Source: a virus | IMG/VR virus record: IMGVR_UViG_3300028197_000114 | Span: 1-29,037 of that record | Strand: one strand, 5' to 3' | Length of the DNA stretch: 29,037 nucleotides | Shown here: piece after piece, positions 19,666 through 27,891 of the stretch | Layout of the letters: each line of letters starts with the position of its first letter | Position numbering within the stretch: the stretch's first letter is position 1 | Program-made: the position numbers and the translations under genes | Notes under the pieces: generated by a model | Told to the model about the DNA's origin: nothing | What the model saw: the letters and a program-made list of their open reading frames with translations, nothing else | The model's database searches: none

Positions 19666-21531
19666 TTAAAGGGTAGTTTTGGAACTTAATTGCGCTGACT
19701 GCATTGCCTGTCCTTCAAGCTGACTCTGTACTACATAGGCTTGCATCCCTTCGGCTGATTGTAAACGTGAAGGCATCGGTGCTGTGCTTTGGGTATCAAA
19801 GCCTGATCGCGTTTGTCTTGATGAACCACCACCCACACTACCGCCTGATGTTCCTGCTTGGTCTAAGATTCCTTTAATACTTGCAAAGCTACTAAGCACA
19901 CCACCTACCATAGTCGTAATAAGTACGGCTAAAGAGATAGGGTCTTTTGCATTTTCTGATGCTCCCCTTACTGCGTTTGCCATTGCAATAGCCTGGTTAA
20001 GTAAAACATCTGCCACAGCTAATGTTTTCTGCTCTTGGCTATTTTGTTCGGCTAACTTACCCATTTGCTTAAACACCCCACTCACCCCTTTTGCTAGTGC
20101 CTGCCTCCCTTGAATTTCTAGGTCAATTACTTCTTGGTTTTCGTCAATCTCTTTTTGCTTAAACTTCTCGTTTATAGCATCTTTCTGTTCCTGATAAGCT
20201 TGGAATGCTTCAAGTAGCAAAGCATCGTTTGTACCTGCTAACTCTTCTTGTCTTTCAAATTCAGCAAAGGCTGCTTCTTCTTCTAGCTGCTTGTCGGTCA
20301 AGTCCTTTTGTCGAAACTCTTCCGCTAGTTGCGCTTCCTTATCTAGTCGTTCTTTTTCTTTAGCGTTCTTTCTATCAAGTGCTTGTTGTTCTAAAGCCTC
20401 GACATCCATATCGTACTGTTGCTTTAAAACTAGCAACTGAGAAAATACTGCACCCCTAGCTTTTAGTTCTGCTTGGTCTGCTTCGTACTGCAACCTGCGC
20501 CTTTCCTTCTGCTGCGTGATGTCATCCTCAATCATAGCCAGATACATTTCTTCCTGTATCTTCAGTAAACGATTAGCTACAAATTCCGCATCTTGTTCTC
20601 TTTTCCTAGCCGCATCATCTCGTTTCTTTTGGGCTGCTTCTTCTGCTTGCTGCTCCTTTTTATTGGCTTGTAACTGATAGCCTGCCCGTGTGTTTTCTAA
20701 CTGCTGAAGTTGCCTTTCTGCTTCATCGATTGCCTCTTGACCTTCTTCTTCTATACCTTCAGGGTCAAACAGCAGGTCACCAACACCTGTATAGAATCCT
20801 GCTGCTAAGTTTGTTTTTTCTGACAGCACGCCAATTCTTACTAGTCCTTCACTAATGCCATCGATGGCAACTAACGCTGCTGCGACAGGTGCGGTAATAA
20901 GCATTAAAAGACCTGCGACTACATCGCTTGCTGTTTGTGCTGCTTTAGCTTGCTCTTCTTTTTGAGTTTTCAAAGACTCAATCATAACTCTTTGCGCTGC
21001 GATTGCCTCATCAGTAGCTGCCATACGCAGTTCTAGGATGTCCTCCTCTGTTGCTCCTTGCAGTTTCAAGATGTTCTCAGTAGCACTAATTGCTTCTAGT
21101 TGGTCATTGGCTGCTTGAACTAACGCTTGGTTTTCTTCAACAAGTTTGTCTGTTTCATCTGACGCACCTGTTATTGCTCCCGATATTTCATCCCAATAAC
21201 CTACAATTGTACCTAGAGCAACAACAAGTAAGCCTATCCCTGTTGCAGCAATAGCACTTTTCAATCCTTTAAAACCCTTGCTCAACCGCGCAACCGATCG
21301 CTGAGTTGATTTAAACTGTCTAACAGTGCGCGATAATTCCCTAGGCAGTATTCCTCCAAATAAATCCGCAACCCCTCCCCAATCTTTTGTTGCAGTTTTT
21401 CCTCCCTTTCCGATTCTCTTACCTGCATTATCTGCTTTCTCACTAAGTTTATCTAATGATTTTGTGGCTTTTTCAGCAGCAGGCGTAACCTTATCAACTC
21501 CGATGAGGTTAAAATTCATGTCATTACTCAT
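19666..21531 (-). CDS. Tail tape measure protein
   Basis: This 621-residue protein has the layout of a tape measure: a basic N-terminus with VTPAAEKATKSLDKLSEKAD, a hydrophobic segment (about 88-112, AIAATGIGLLVVALGTIVGYW), another hydrophobic stretch (about 200-225), a long charged coiled coil (about 270-470, repeated E/Q/K/R/A), and a C-terminal hydrophobic region (ISLAVLITTMVGGVLSSF). It sets tail length. At about 1.5 angstrom per residue, the usual rule for siphophages, the tail would be roughly 90 nm. The upstream 54-residue gene overlaps its ATG (ATGA). It is the last tail gene before the accessory island. Confidence 0.9.
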   Translation of the reverse strand: MSNDMNFNLIGVDKVTPAAEKATKSLDKLSEKADNAGKRIGKGGKTATKDWGGVADLFGGILPRELSRTVRQFKSTQRSVARLSKGFKGLKSAIAATGIGLLVVALGTIVGYWDEISGAITGASDETDKLVEENQALVQAANDQLEAISATENILKLQGATEEDILELRMAATDEAIAAQRVMIESLKTQKEEQAKAAQTASDVVAGLLMLITAPVAAALVAIDGISEGLVRIGVLSEKTNLAAGFYTGVGDLLFDPEGIEEEGQEAIDEAERQLQQLENTRAGYQLQANKKEQQAEEAAQKKRDDAARKREQDAEFVANRLLKIQEEMYLAMIEDDITQQKERRRLQYEADQAELKARGAVFSQLLVLKQQYDMDVEALEQQALDRKNAKEKERLDKEAQLAEEFRQKDLTDKQLEEEAAFAEFERQEELAGTNDALLLEAFQAYQEQKDAINEKFKQKEIDENQEVIDLEIQGRQALAKGVSGVFKQMGKLAEQNSQEQKTLAVADVLLNQAIAMANAVRGASENAKDPISLAVLITTMVGGVLSSFASIKGILDQAGTSGGSVGGGSSRQTRSGFDTQSTAPMPSRLQSAEGMQAYVVQSQLEGQAMQSAQLSSKTTL

Positions 21532-21692
21532 CGGTTCTTCAGTATTAAGTTGATTTTCTTCAACGCGCTAACCCTTAAATCGTGCCTGCCGTACCAGTGC
21601 AACCACATTTTTTTCCCTTTTTGCTCTTTCTCTTGCGCTAAACGTACAGCTAAAGGAAGCCCGTAACCTATGGCGTTTATCCAATATTTCAT
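21528..21692 (-). CDS. 54-residue basic protein before the tape measure
   Basis: The product begins MKYWINAIGYGLPLAVRLAQ and ends VSALKKINLILKNR; it is basic and helical, with a hydrophobic first 20 residues. The ATG shares a base with the previous stop (TAATG), and its TGA overlaps the tape-measure ATG as ATGA. Coupling at both ends makes it a probable gene. Its role is unknown; a small tail-assembly factor fits the place. Confidence 0.7.
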   Translation of the reverse strand: MKYWINAIGYGLPLAVRLAQEKEQKGKKMWLHWYGRHDLRVSALKKINLILKNR

Positions 21693-24600
21693 TAGTTAAA
21701 TTCTAAGGTTTGTGTAGGGCTTACGTTCAATGTAATCTGTGTGTCAGGAGTTTTATTAAAATAAGCATCCCCCCCAATGACTACAACAGCATCATTTATT
21801 TGAACTACCTGTACTGTTGCACGGATAAACCATTGCTCAATAACGTTTGCTTGCCCTGCACAGAGCAAGGAATATGTAGCTGTTGCTCCTGCGCTTCGCT
21901 GCAGTGCCTGAATGCTTATAGTTCCATGTGTACCTCCGTCGCTTTGATTGTTCAGGATTGTTGGGCTTCCAATATTGCGTAAGGTGCAAGCAGTTGTAGC
22001 AGATGTTCTCGTGTTTGCTATAGCTGTTCGCGCTGTAAAGTTGGCTGAATTCCCGTGCGTTCCATTACTACCGCCTACTTCAATTGTAGTTATGTCGTAA
22101 GTGATATATGTTATTGTGTCCTGCCCTGCGTTAAATACTGAAAGCCCTTCGTTATTAGTGGCTGATACGCTTGAAGCATTTGTAGTTTGTGCAAATAACT
22201 CTAAAGAGTATGTAGCCCCTGATACCTGCAATCCATTGAACGCATGGGTCACTACGTTTGTACCAATGCCTGCATCGTTTTGGGCGTTAGTAAATCCGCT
22301 AATAGGCTCAGGATAAGTTCCAATTGGATTTGTTCCGCCTCCTCCATTTTCGTTACCTGGTGAAATAAAACATTGTTGCGCTGACTCACTCCAAACGTAG
22401 CCATTTATTGTACAGCATTCAGCAGTTGCAGGTGTAGATACCCCTGTCTTAGCATCAACAAAATTTACTGTTCCGTCATCGTTGAACGAATCAACTTGCA
22501 AATTACAGCCTCCATCTATTCGTGAAGTAGGTGCATTAATTACTTTGATCAGTTCTGCATTGCACAATTTTTCACCGTCAAGCGTAAAGTTTTTTAAAGT
22601 GAGTAGTTTCCAATATGCGCCTTCGATGTACAGTAAGTCGTTAAACTTTAAGTCATATATATCAGTAGCGTTAAGAGAAAATTTAGCCGTCATCAATCGG
22701 CTTTCTTCGCTGTATATCTCATTCATCATACGTAGCCAGTACGTATTAAAAAGATATTTCTGAGTGTACCCACCAACGGCAGGTGAGTCAAAATTGCTTG
22801 GGTAGGAATAACCCCACTCTAAAGAATTAGTGCTAGTTGTTACTCCGAATGTATTGTACTCAGCAAAATAAGGGTAGGTTGTATACCCTGTTCCCCCATA
22901 ATTAAATGTTGCGCCATTGCCTATGTTTTGTAATCCGTTGTAGTACGCTAATACAGGTTTACAAGCTACAGGTTCTTTAAGGTAAATACTTCCACTGCTT
23001 CCGTCAGACCAAACCCAAAACGCAGGACACAGCACATTAGGCACAAAGCTCGTCCCTGTATTTTGAATCCAACTGAAGATTTTCCTGTTGCGTAGTGGTT
23101 GGAATATATCACTCGTCTCCATCTCACCCGTTGCAAAATCGTTGTCTTCGTTCTCAAATATGTACGTTCCTTTTACTCGTTGGTTATGGTGCTGATACCA
23201 TTGATTTAAAAAGTCCTCGCCTTCACCGTCTGAAAACGTAATTGACTTCTTTTGATACTTAGTCGTTGGTTCGATTGTTATGCTGTCTGCATCTACTTTG
23301 TTTGTCCAATCTTTATTTACCCCTGAGTCCCACCACGTTTCCCAAGGCTCGACATATATAGTGCCTACTGAATCGCGATCAGTAATCATGCGTAAGTTAA
23401 ACTTTTCAAATATGGCTTTTAGCCATTTATCTACAGTTACATCATTTGGGAAATTAGCAGACACATCAACAAAACCAACTGACCCTGAGAAATTAATAAG
23501 GTTAAAAAAGGACTGACCATTGATTGCGTCTGAAGTAATCTGTACTGTATCAAATGAGTTATCCGAAAGCGCAGAAACAGAAACTACATCTCCTACGTTT
23601 AAGTCTAGCCAGTATTGATGGTCAACTGTGTTTACTACCGTTGGGTCACATGGTACGCTGTAGTATTGCGTTCCCGTATTGTTGACCTGCATACGAACGG
23701 TCATATTAAAATTAGTTTGGCTCGTTGTCGCAATGGTTCTAACAAATAGGCGTGTAGCTAAAAGGTAAGAACCGTCATAAGGTGCTGTAAATACTCCGTT
23801 AGTTACTAGTCCGTCAGGGTCATAGTATGGGCTGCCTGTTTCATAGTCAAACACAAGGTCTTGGTAAATGCCTGCTTGAGCAATAGGAATGTTTACTGCG
23901 CTACTTAGCCCTGTGCGAAATCCGTATGTAGCCCTTGATTTTACACGCTCTGTTTGTGTAGCAAGAAACATATAGATTTTCTGAAAGTCTGCACTATCGA
24001 AAAACGCGCTGTTGTATACAAAGCCTGCGTACTGAAAAATGTATTTGATTAGGTACTGTATGCGTATAGCAGGTTTAAAATTTTCCTGCTTCAATGATTG
24101 GGTAACATCATTGTCATTGTCCATACCAGTTCCTGCACCGTGGTATGTAAACCCTGTACTTGTCCCTTCGTTGTTTGCGTTGTTCGTAGCGTTTAATCCA
24201 TAATCAGCCAACGGGTAAACAATGACACCATCGCCTACGCTTCCTGACGTTACATCATTGGTTAGAGTCCAACTATTAATAATGTTTGTCCACGACAAAG
24301 AATGGTCTAAATCAGTGTCTACCGTTCCTGCTTCAGTAATAAATAGCTGCTCCCATGACAAGTCTTTTATCGTTTCAAACAGCTTTGCCAATTCTTCAAA
24401 AACTACAACTGTATACTCTTCTTCTGTAGCGTTTAGTAGCTGCATAATACCTGACATGACCAAAACCCCGTTGTCGTAAACATCAACGTTAGTACGCTTG
24501 GTTGCCTTGAATGTTCCTAAGTTAACGTTGTAGTCATAGTAGAAAGAGAAGAACTTTAGATTCTCACGAGTAGCAGGCAGCTTGAAATTAAAGCTGTAGG

Positions 24601-24724
24601 GCGTTCGGTTGGCAAATGGCTTTGCTAAATCTTGGAAATGGAAGTTTAGCTGAATCGGTACTTTAGGCGTATCTAACTGTACTTGATCGCTTCCGTCTTG
24701 TGAAGTAGCTATTAATTGTACCAT
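21692..24724 (-). CDS. Large tail/baseplate protein, possible receptor-binding complex
   Basis: This 1,010-residue protein is the largest in the genome. The N-terminus (VQLDTPKVPIQLNFHFQDL, then NRTPYSFNFKLPATRENLKFF) matches a type I associate with Bacteroidota phage tail proteins near the tape measure. The middle includes a Dit- or Tal-like region with IFEKFNLRMITDRDSVGTIY and YDLKFNDLLYIEGAYWKLL. After about residue 740 a cysteine-containing part (GGCNLQVDSFNDDG, ATAECCTINGYVWSESAQQC) leads to beta-rich C-terminal domains that probably face the host. It overlaps its neighbours by one base at each end. A tail-tip hub is the likeliest role. Confidence 0.78.
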   Translation of the reverse strand: MVQLIATSQDGSDQVQLDTPKVPIQLNFHFQDLAKPFANRTPYSFNFKLPATRENLKFFSFYYDYNVNLGTFKATKRTNVDVYDNGVLVMSGIMQLLNATEEEYTVVVFEELAKLFETIKDLSWEQLFITEAGTVDTDLDHSLSWTNIINSWTLTNDVTSGSVGDGVIVYPLADYGLNATNNANNEGTSTGFTYHGAGTGMDNDNDVTQSLKQENFKPAIRIQYLIKYIFQYAGFVYNSAFFDSADFQKIYMFLATQTERVKSRATYGFRTGLSSAVNIPIAQAGIYQDLVFDYETGSPYYDPDGLVTNGVFTAPYDGSYLLATRLFVRTIATTSQTNFNMTVRMQVNNTGTQYYSVPCDPTVVNTVDHQYWLDLNVGDVVSVSALSDNSFDTVQITSDAINGQSFFNLINFSGSVGFVDVSANFPNDVTVDKWLKAIFEKFNLRMITDRDSVGTIYVEPWETWWDSGVNKDWTNKVDADSITIEPTTKYQKKSITFSDGEGEDFLNQWYQHHNQRVKGTYIFENEDNDFATGEMETSDIFQPLRNRKIFSWIQNTGTSFVPNVLCPAFWVWSDGSSGSIYLKEPVACKPVLAYYNGLQNIGNGATFNYGGTGYTTYPYFAEYNTFGVTTSTNSLEWGYSYPSNFDSPAVGGYTQKYLFNTYWLRMMNEIYSEESRLMTAKFSLNATDIYDLKFNDLLYIEGAYWKLLTLKNFTLDGEKLCNAELIKVINAPTSRIDGGCNLQVDSFNDDGTVNFVDAKTGVSTPATAECCTINGYVWSESAQQCFISPGNENGGGGTNPIGTYPEPISGFTNAQNDAGIGTNVVTHAFNGLQVSGATYSLELFAQTTNASSVSATNNEGLSVFNAGQDTITYITYDITTIEVGGSNGTHGNSANFTARTAIANTRTSATTACTLRNIGSPTILNNQSDGGTHGTISIQALQRSAGATATYSLLCAGQANVIEQWFIRATVQVVQINDAVVVIGGDAYFNKTPDTQITLNVSPTQTLEFN

Positions 24725-26088
24725 TACCTAGTGGGGCGTAAGCGTGAAATATCTACCTGTAACTCATAAGAAGTCAAGCCATCATTCACAGATGTTTTGC
24801 GTTGAAACGAACCATCCGCTACTACAACTCGTACAGCTTTGTTCTTGTCTGCCCCTGTCGAGTTTGTGCCGTAGTTATCGCTGCCTGTCATGTATACTCG
24901 CTCGCTATTCAAAAGAGACATCATCAAAGGACTCAAGGTAGCAGGATTTCCAAAGGCTGTATTTAACTTAAACGAAGTAGTTGTTACGCTACTTGCTTGG
25001 GTCTTCCCTCCTTCGTAGCTGTACTTGTTGTAAGCCGTTGCTCCTACACCATTTGCATCATAACTGTTGCCTCCAATCTCCCTGTACTCCGTTCGTTTAA
25101 TCGATTGGCTTAATTGCGACTTGCCATTAAAGACTAGGCTATCCAATCCGCCTTTGCTGTTCCACCAGTGCAACGTATAAAATTGTCCTGCTTGTTCAAA
25201 TTTGTTGCAGTCTAAACGCTCAAATCTATATGTGGCAGAAACTGCATTTCCCCAAGGGTCACCTAGGTTATCTGATAAAATAATGTCATAGTGTGTCCAA
25301 CCTGAATTTGTTGGATTTGCAGGTGAATACGTGCCTGATTGACCATTCAGATTTGCTGTGCCAATTCCAAGATATAGAAGTCTTTCAGTGTCTGCCGTTA
25401 CAGTGCTAGGGGTTGCACCTCCATTTGTGGTTTCGTTAGCAAATGTGTTTTGACTTAACACGGTAGTTTCATTGTAGTATCGAATACTTATGTAGCTCGC
25501 ATCAGAATCTGTAGTGTTAATGAAAGCTAGTGTTGCCCAAGTCGTTTTGCCTGTATCATACACCACGTAATTTTTATACACTCCCCCTACTAAGGGTGTA
25601 TCAGAAAGAAACAAAGCAGATGAATCATCGGGTACGTATGATGCGCTGTCTGTTGTTTCAATTACCGTTGATGTAGGTAAGGTAAAATTGCCTGATACCA
25701 ACTGCACAATTTGATGGTAAGAAGCACCAAGCAATGTAAGGGTAGGTTCTAAATTCGCAGATGCTGCGTATTGATAGCCAGGTATAATCGTAACCGTTTT
25801 AAATGCAGATGTGTTTGTGCTAAGTAAGTTGCTTGCTGCTTGACCTAAAAACCACTTGTCTTCGTCGGGCTTGACAAACTGCGCTGCAACAATTCTTGGG
25901 TTAAATACCGCACAGTCTGCGTTGTTTGGTAGCTGACGAAGAACGGCTCTTGGATCATTGTCTATATTCACGGAGCAAGCATACCTGTATTTAGGTTGTG
26001 CTGTATTTGAAGTGTCTTGAAACACGTAGATTAAATCATCATACGCGCCTCTTAGACCTATACTCGTTTGGTTTATTACAAATGCCAT
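24724..26088 (-). CDS. Tail protein, beta-rich (baseplate/tip-like)
   Basis: This 454-residue protein starts MAFVINQTSIGLRGAYDDLI, then has YRYACSVNIDNDPRAVLRQL and AVFNPRIVAAQFVKPDEDKW. Later comes CNKFEQAGQFYTLHWWNSKG, then GLDSLVFNGKSQLSQSIKR. I recall this order in marine Bacteroidota phage proteins next to the large tail gene. It shares its start and stop bases with both neighbours. Strand-rich composition suggests a tip or baseplate component; an enzyme motif is not visible. Confidence 0.75.
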   Translation of the reverse strand: MAFVINQTSIGLRGAYDDLIYVFQDTSNTAQPKYRYACSVNIDNDPRAVLRQLPNNADCAVFNPRIVAAQFVKPDEDKWFLGQAASNLLSTNTSAFKTVTIIPGYQYAASANLEPTLTLLGASYHQIVQLVSGNFTLPTSTVIETTDSASYVPDDSSALFLSDTPLVGGVYKNYVVYDTGKTTWATLAFINTTDSDASYISIRYYNETTVLSQNTFANETTNGGATPSTVTADTERLLYLGIGTANLNGQSGTYSPANPTNSGWTHYDIILSDNLGDPWGNAVSATYRFERLDCNKFEQAGQFYTLHWWNSKGGLDSLVFNGKSQLSQSIKRTEYREIGGNSYDANGVGATAYNKYSYEGGKTQASSVTTTSFKLNTAFGNPATLSPLMMSLLNSERVYMTGSDNYGTNSTGADKNKAVRVVVADGSFQRKTSVNDGLTSYELQVDISRLRPTR

Positions 26089-26699
26089 TACCCTAGATTA
26101 AATGTAACTGTGTATTCTTTGCCAAAGTTGCTGTTAAAGAATGCCTGTAAGTCCCTTGTTAGTGCTGCGCCTAACTTTCGCTGTGCTTGTTTTTCTGCAT
26201 GGTCAAAGGCTAGAGCGTAATAACCTGTCGGCTTAATGCCTGTCAAGTAAACGCTTCTTGCTATCCTCTGTGACATAGCATCGTAACTTAAAAACCTACC
26301 TTTCTTATCCCTCCAAGTTTGATTACTAATGCCCCGATCAGTTATCCATTTTCGAATAGCAGGCTTTAACGCTCCCTTCTGTCCTGTACCGCTGCCAAAT
26401 TGATATTCACTGTTAGGTGCTTTTAGAGAAGATGCTGCACCTTTTACCCCTTGCTCTACAAAATCCCAATACGGCACATCAGCACCAAATGACATCGTTA
26501 AGCCTGTAGCGGTTTCTACTAGTTCAAACCCTAGTGACTCCGATAACGCACCTGTAACTACTTTGTCTTTTTCTACTAAAACGCTTTGTGCTTTAGACAC
26601 AACATATCCTCCCAACTCGTTGATAGCATTTAGAAACTTCGGCATCTTCAGTAGATACCTATTTTTCCCTACATTGATTTCTACCTCTAGCTTAGTCAT
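26088..26699 (-). CDS. HK97 gp10-like head-tail joining protein
   Basis: From the ATG at 26697-26699 this encodes 203 residues. The N-terminal half fits gp10-like proteins (KAQSVLVEKDKVVTGALSES, then PYWDFVEQGVKGAASS), where an amphipathic helix precedes a conserved 'TG.L..S' and a 'Y....E.G' stretch. The C-terminal half is basic and helical (RKWITDRGISNQTWRDKKG). It joins tail and head in siphophages. It overlaps the upstream tail-completion gene by 8 nt. A TTG at 26706-26708 is an alternative start. Confidence 0.75.
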   Translation of the reverse strand: MTKLEVEINVGKNRYLLKMPKFLNAINELGGYVVSKAQSVLVEKDKVVTGALSESLGFELVETATGLTMSFGADVPYWDFVEQGVKGAASSLKAPNSEYQFGSGTGQKGALKPAIRKWITDRGISNQTWRDKKGRFLSYDAMSQRIARSVYLTGIKPTGYYALAFDHAEKQAQRKLGAALTRDLQAFFNSNFGKEYTVTFNLG

Positions 26700-27153
26700 A
26701 GGGAGCAATGCAGAGGTTCAATGGCGTAGGTAGCTTAATTTCAAACTGCGTACTCCACCCTGTAAGCAGGTTGTCAAACCTAGCTGTAAAAGGTGTGCAG
26801 TTTAACGGCAAGGAAAAACTCCAAGCATTAGAGATTTCGCTTCCTTGGTTTACATTAAAAACAAACTGGCTTGCTACATCTTGCAGCAACAGATAAGTTT
26901 CCGTGTATATCTGTGTAATGACTTCTTGCTGTTTCTCTATTACAAGATCGCCTACTATGATTTCATACGTGAATACTGTAGCCCCCCCTTCCATTGTTGC
27001 GCCTGTACATTGACCATACAGCAACGGGTAGTCAGTTACGTTCAACTTGTCCATGTCCAACGTATCAACGGTATACGTATGGAAACTTTTTAAAATCAAA
27101 TGGTTGTCTACGATAGTTTGTAGGGCGTTGTTAATGTCTTGTATTGTCTGCAT
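26692..27153 (-). CDS. Tail completion/terminator-like protein
   Basis: This 153-residue protein begins with an amphipathic helix (QTIQDINNALQTIVDNHLIL). A strand-rich centre follows (ATVFTYEIIVGDLVIEKQQE), then a helix TETYLLLQDVASQF and beta hairpins. This matches the alpha-beta pattern of tail-completion proteins (gpU/gp17-like) in the same place as the gp10-like gene. Its ATG lies inside the end of the frameshifted chaperone ORF. Confidence 0.66.
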   Translation of the reverse strand: MQTIQDINNALQTIVDNHLILKSFHTYTVDTLDMDKLNVTDYPLLYGQCTGATMEGGATVFTYEIIVGDLVIEKQQEVITQIYTETYLLLQDVASQFVFNVNQGSEISNAWSFSLPLNCTPFTARFDNLLTGWSTQFEIKLPTPLNLCIAPYD

Positions 27154-27891
27154 TCATCTTGATGTTTTGAGATACTCGAACGTCTTTTTCGTATGAAAGG
27201 AAAGCCAGTACATCTTCTATATACAATTCTGTTACACGCTGAATACTCAAGGGATTTTGATTCGCTAATTCATAGATAGTGGCATACCATCCCCACTTGC
27301 TGTGAATTGTCTTTGTTTTTTGGTCTGCGTCTTTTTGCTCAAAGAGCGTTGCATAGTGATAGCTAATTCCTTTTCGATGTTGCAAAAAAAAACCAATGCT
27401 CCAATAGCTACATCCATCTTCAAGTTAAGCATTTCTGCCTTTCTTTCCTTGCTTGGGGCGTATGTTTCTATCTCGTAACTATCATGTCGTTCAAGCGCAA
27501 TTGGTCTGTAAAGTATAGACATAATGATGTGCAGGTTATCAAACATACCTTGGTTGCAATACGTGTCAAGGTCTGCAAACTCACCAACCGTTAACGTTGA
27601 CCAATTAGGTATGAATCCGTACCACCTACCATTGAGCTTAACCTTGTTTTGTAAAGGCAACTTTAAAGACGAAGCATCAGGGTCAGAGATAAACCACGCA
27701 AGAAGTTCACCTGCCTTTTCTATCTCGTGCCATTGAGCATTTTTTAACGTGCCAGGCTCTAAGCCTCCTAAACATTCGATAGCTAGTCGCACTGCTTCGT
27801 GAGCGTTCATAGACTTCTCGTATGCCTTCCACACGTTTTGGTATTGCTCTATGCTTATTTCGTGGTAACCTTCAGGTAGGCTTACTTTCAT
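27131..27891 (-). CDS. Tail assembly chaperone, -1 frameshift product (GT-like)
   Basis: A -1 shift at the T9 tract (27384-27392) would join residues 1-169 of the G-like protein to an 84-residue extension (LQHRKGISYHYATLFEQKD and so on), giving about 253 residues. The extension frame has no good start of its own; only a TTG at 27383-27385 lies inside the slippery run. It ends in HSKWGWYATIYELANQ, typical of a helical T domain, and the 3' end overlaps the next gene. The overlap of 121 nt with the zero frame is too long to be incidental. Transcript slippage on T9 is an alternative route. Confidence 0.7.
27265..27891 (-). CDS. Tail assembly chaperone, zero-frame product (G-like)
   Basis: This 208-residue protein begins MKVSLPEGYHEISIEQYQNV and is mostly helical, with EAVRLAIECLGGLEPGTLKN and LTVGEFADLDTYCNQ. 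It sits right after TerL (ATGA overlap) and before tail genes. Codons 167-170 (V-F-F-C) run over a T9 tract where a -1 shift would change frame. Siphophages make a short chaperone in frame and a longer shifted form that together coat the tape measure during tail assembly. The order here fits, although no residue proves it. Confidence 0.75.
   Translation of the reverse strand: MKVSLPEGYHEISIEQYQNVWKAYEKSMNAHEAVRLAIECLGGLEPGTLKNAQWHEIEKAGELLAWFISDPDASSLKLPLQNKVKLNGRWYGFIPNWSTLTVGEFADLDTYCNQGMFDNLHIIMSILYRPIALERHDSYEIETYAPSKERKAEMLNLKMDVAIGALVFFCNIEKELAITMQRSLSKKTQTKKQRQFTASGDGMPLSMN
27384..27392 (-). other. Slippery T9 site for -1 frameshifting
   Basis: The minus strand reads GGTTTTTTTTTGC; in the zero frame this is GTT TTT TTT TGC, containing the heptamer T TTT TTT. 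Sliding back one base gives TTT TTT TTG CAA and opens the 84-codon extension. The run is the longest T stretch in a coding region that I noticed, and is otherwise unexplained. Confidence 0.72.

Noticed and set aside
19657-19685. Possible terminator after the tape-measure gene (ACCC...GGGT)
   Set aside because: The stem is only four pairs with a large loop and no T-tract follows.
27131-27385. Independent gene of 84 codons after the chaperone
   Set aside because: Its only start is a TTG inside the T9 run, so a -1 frameshift extension of the chaperone explains it better.
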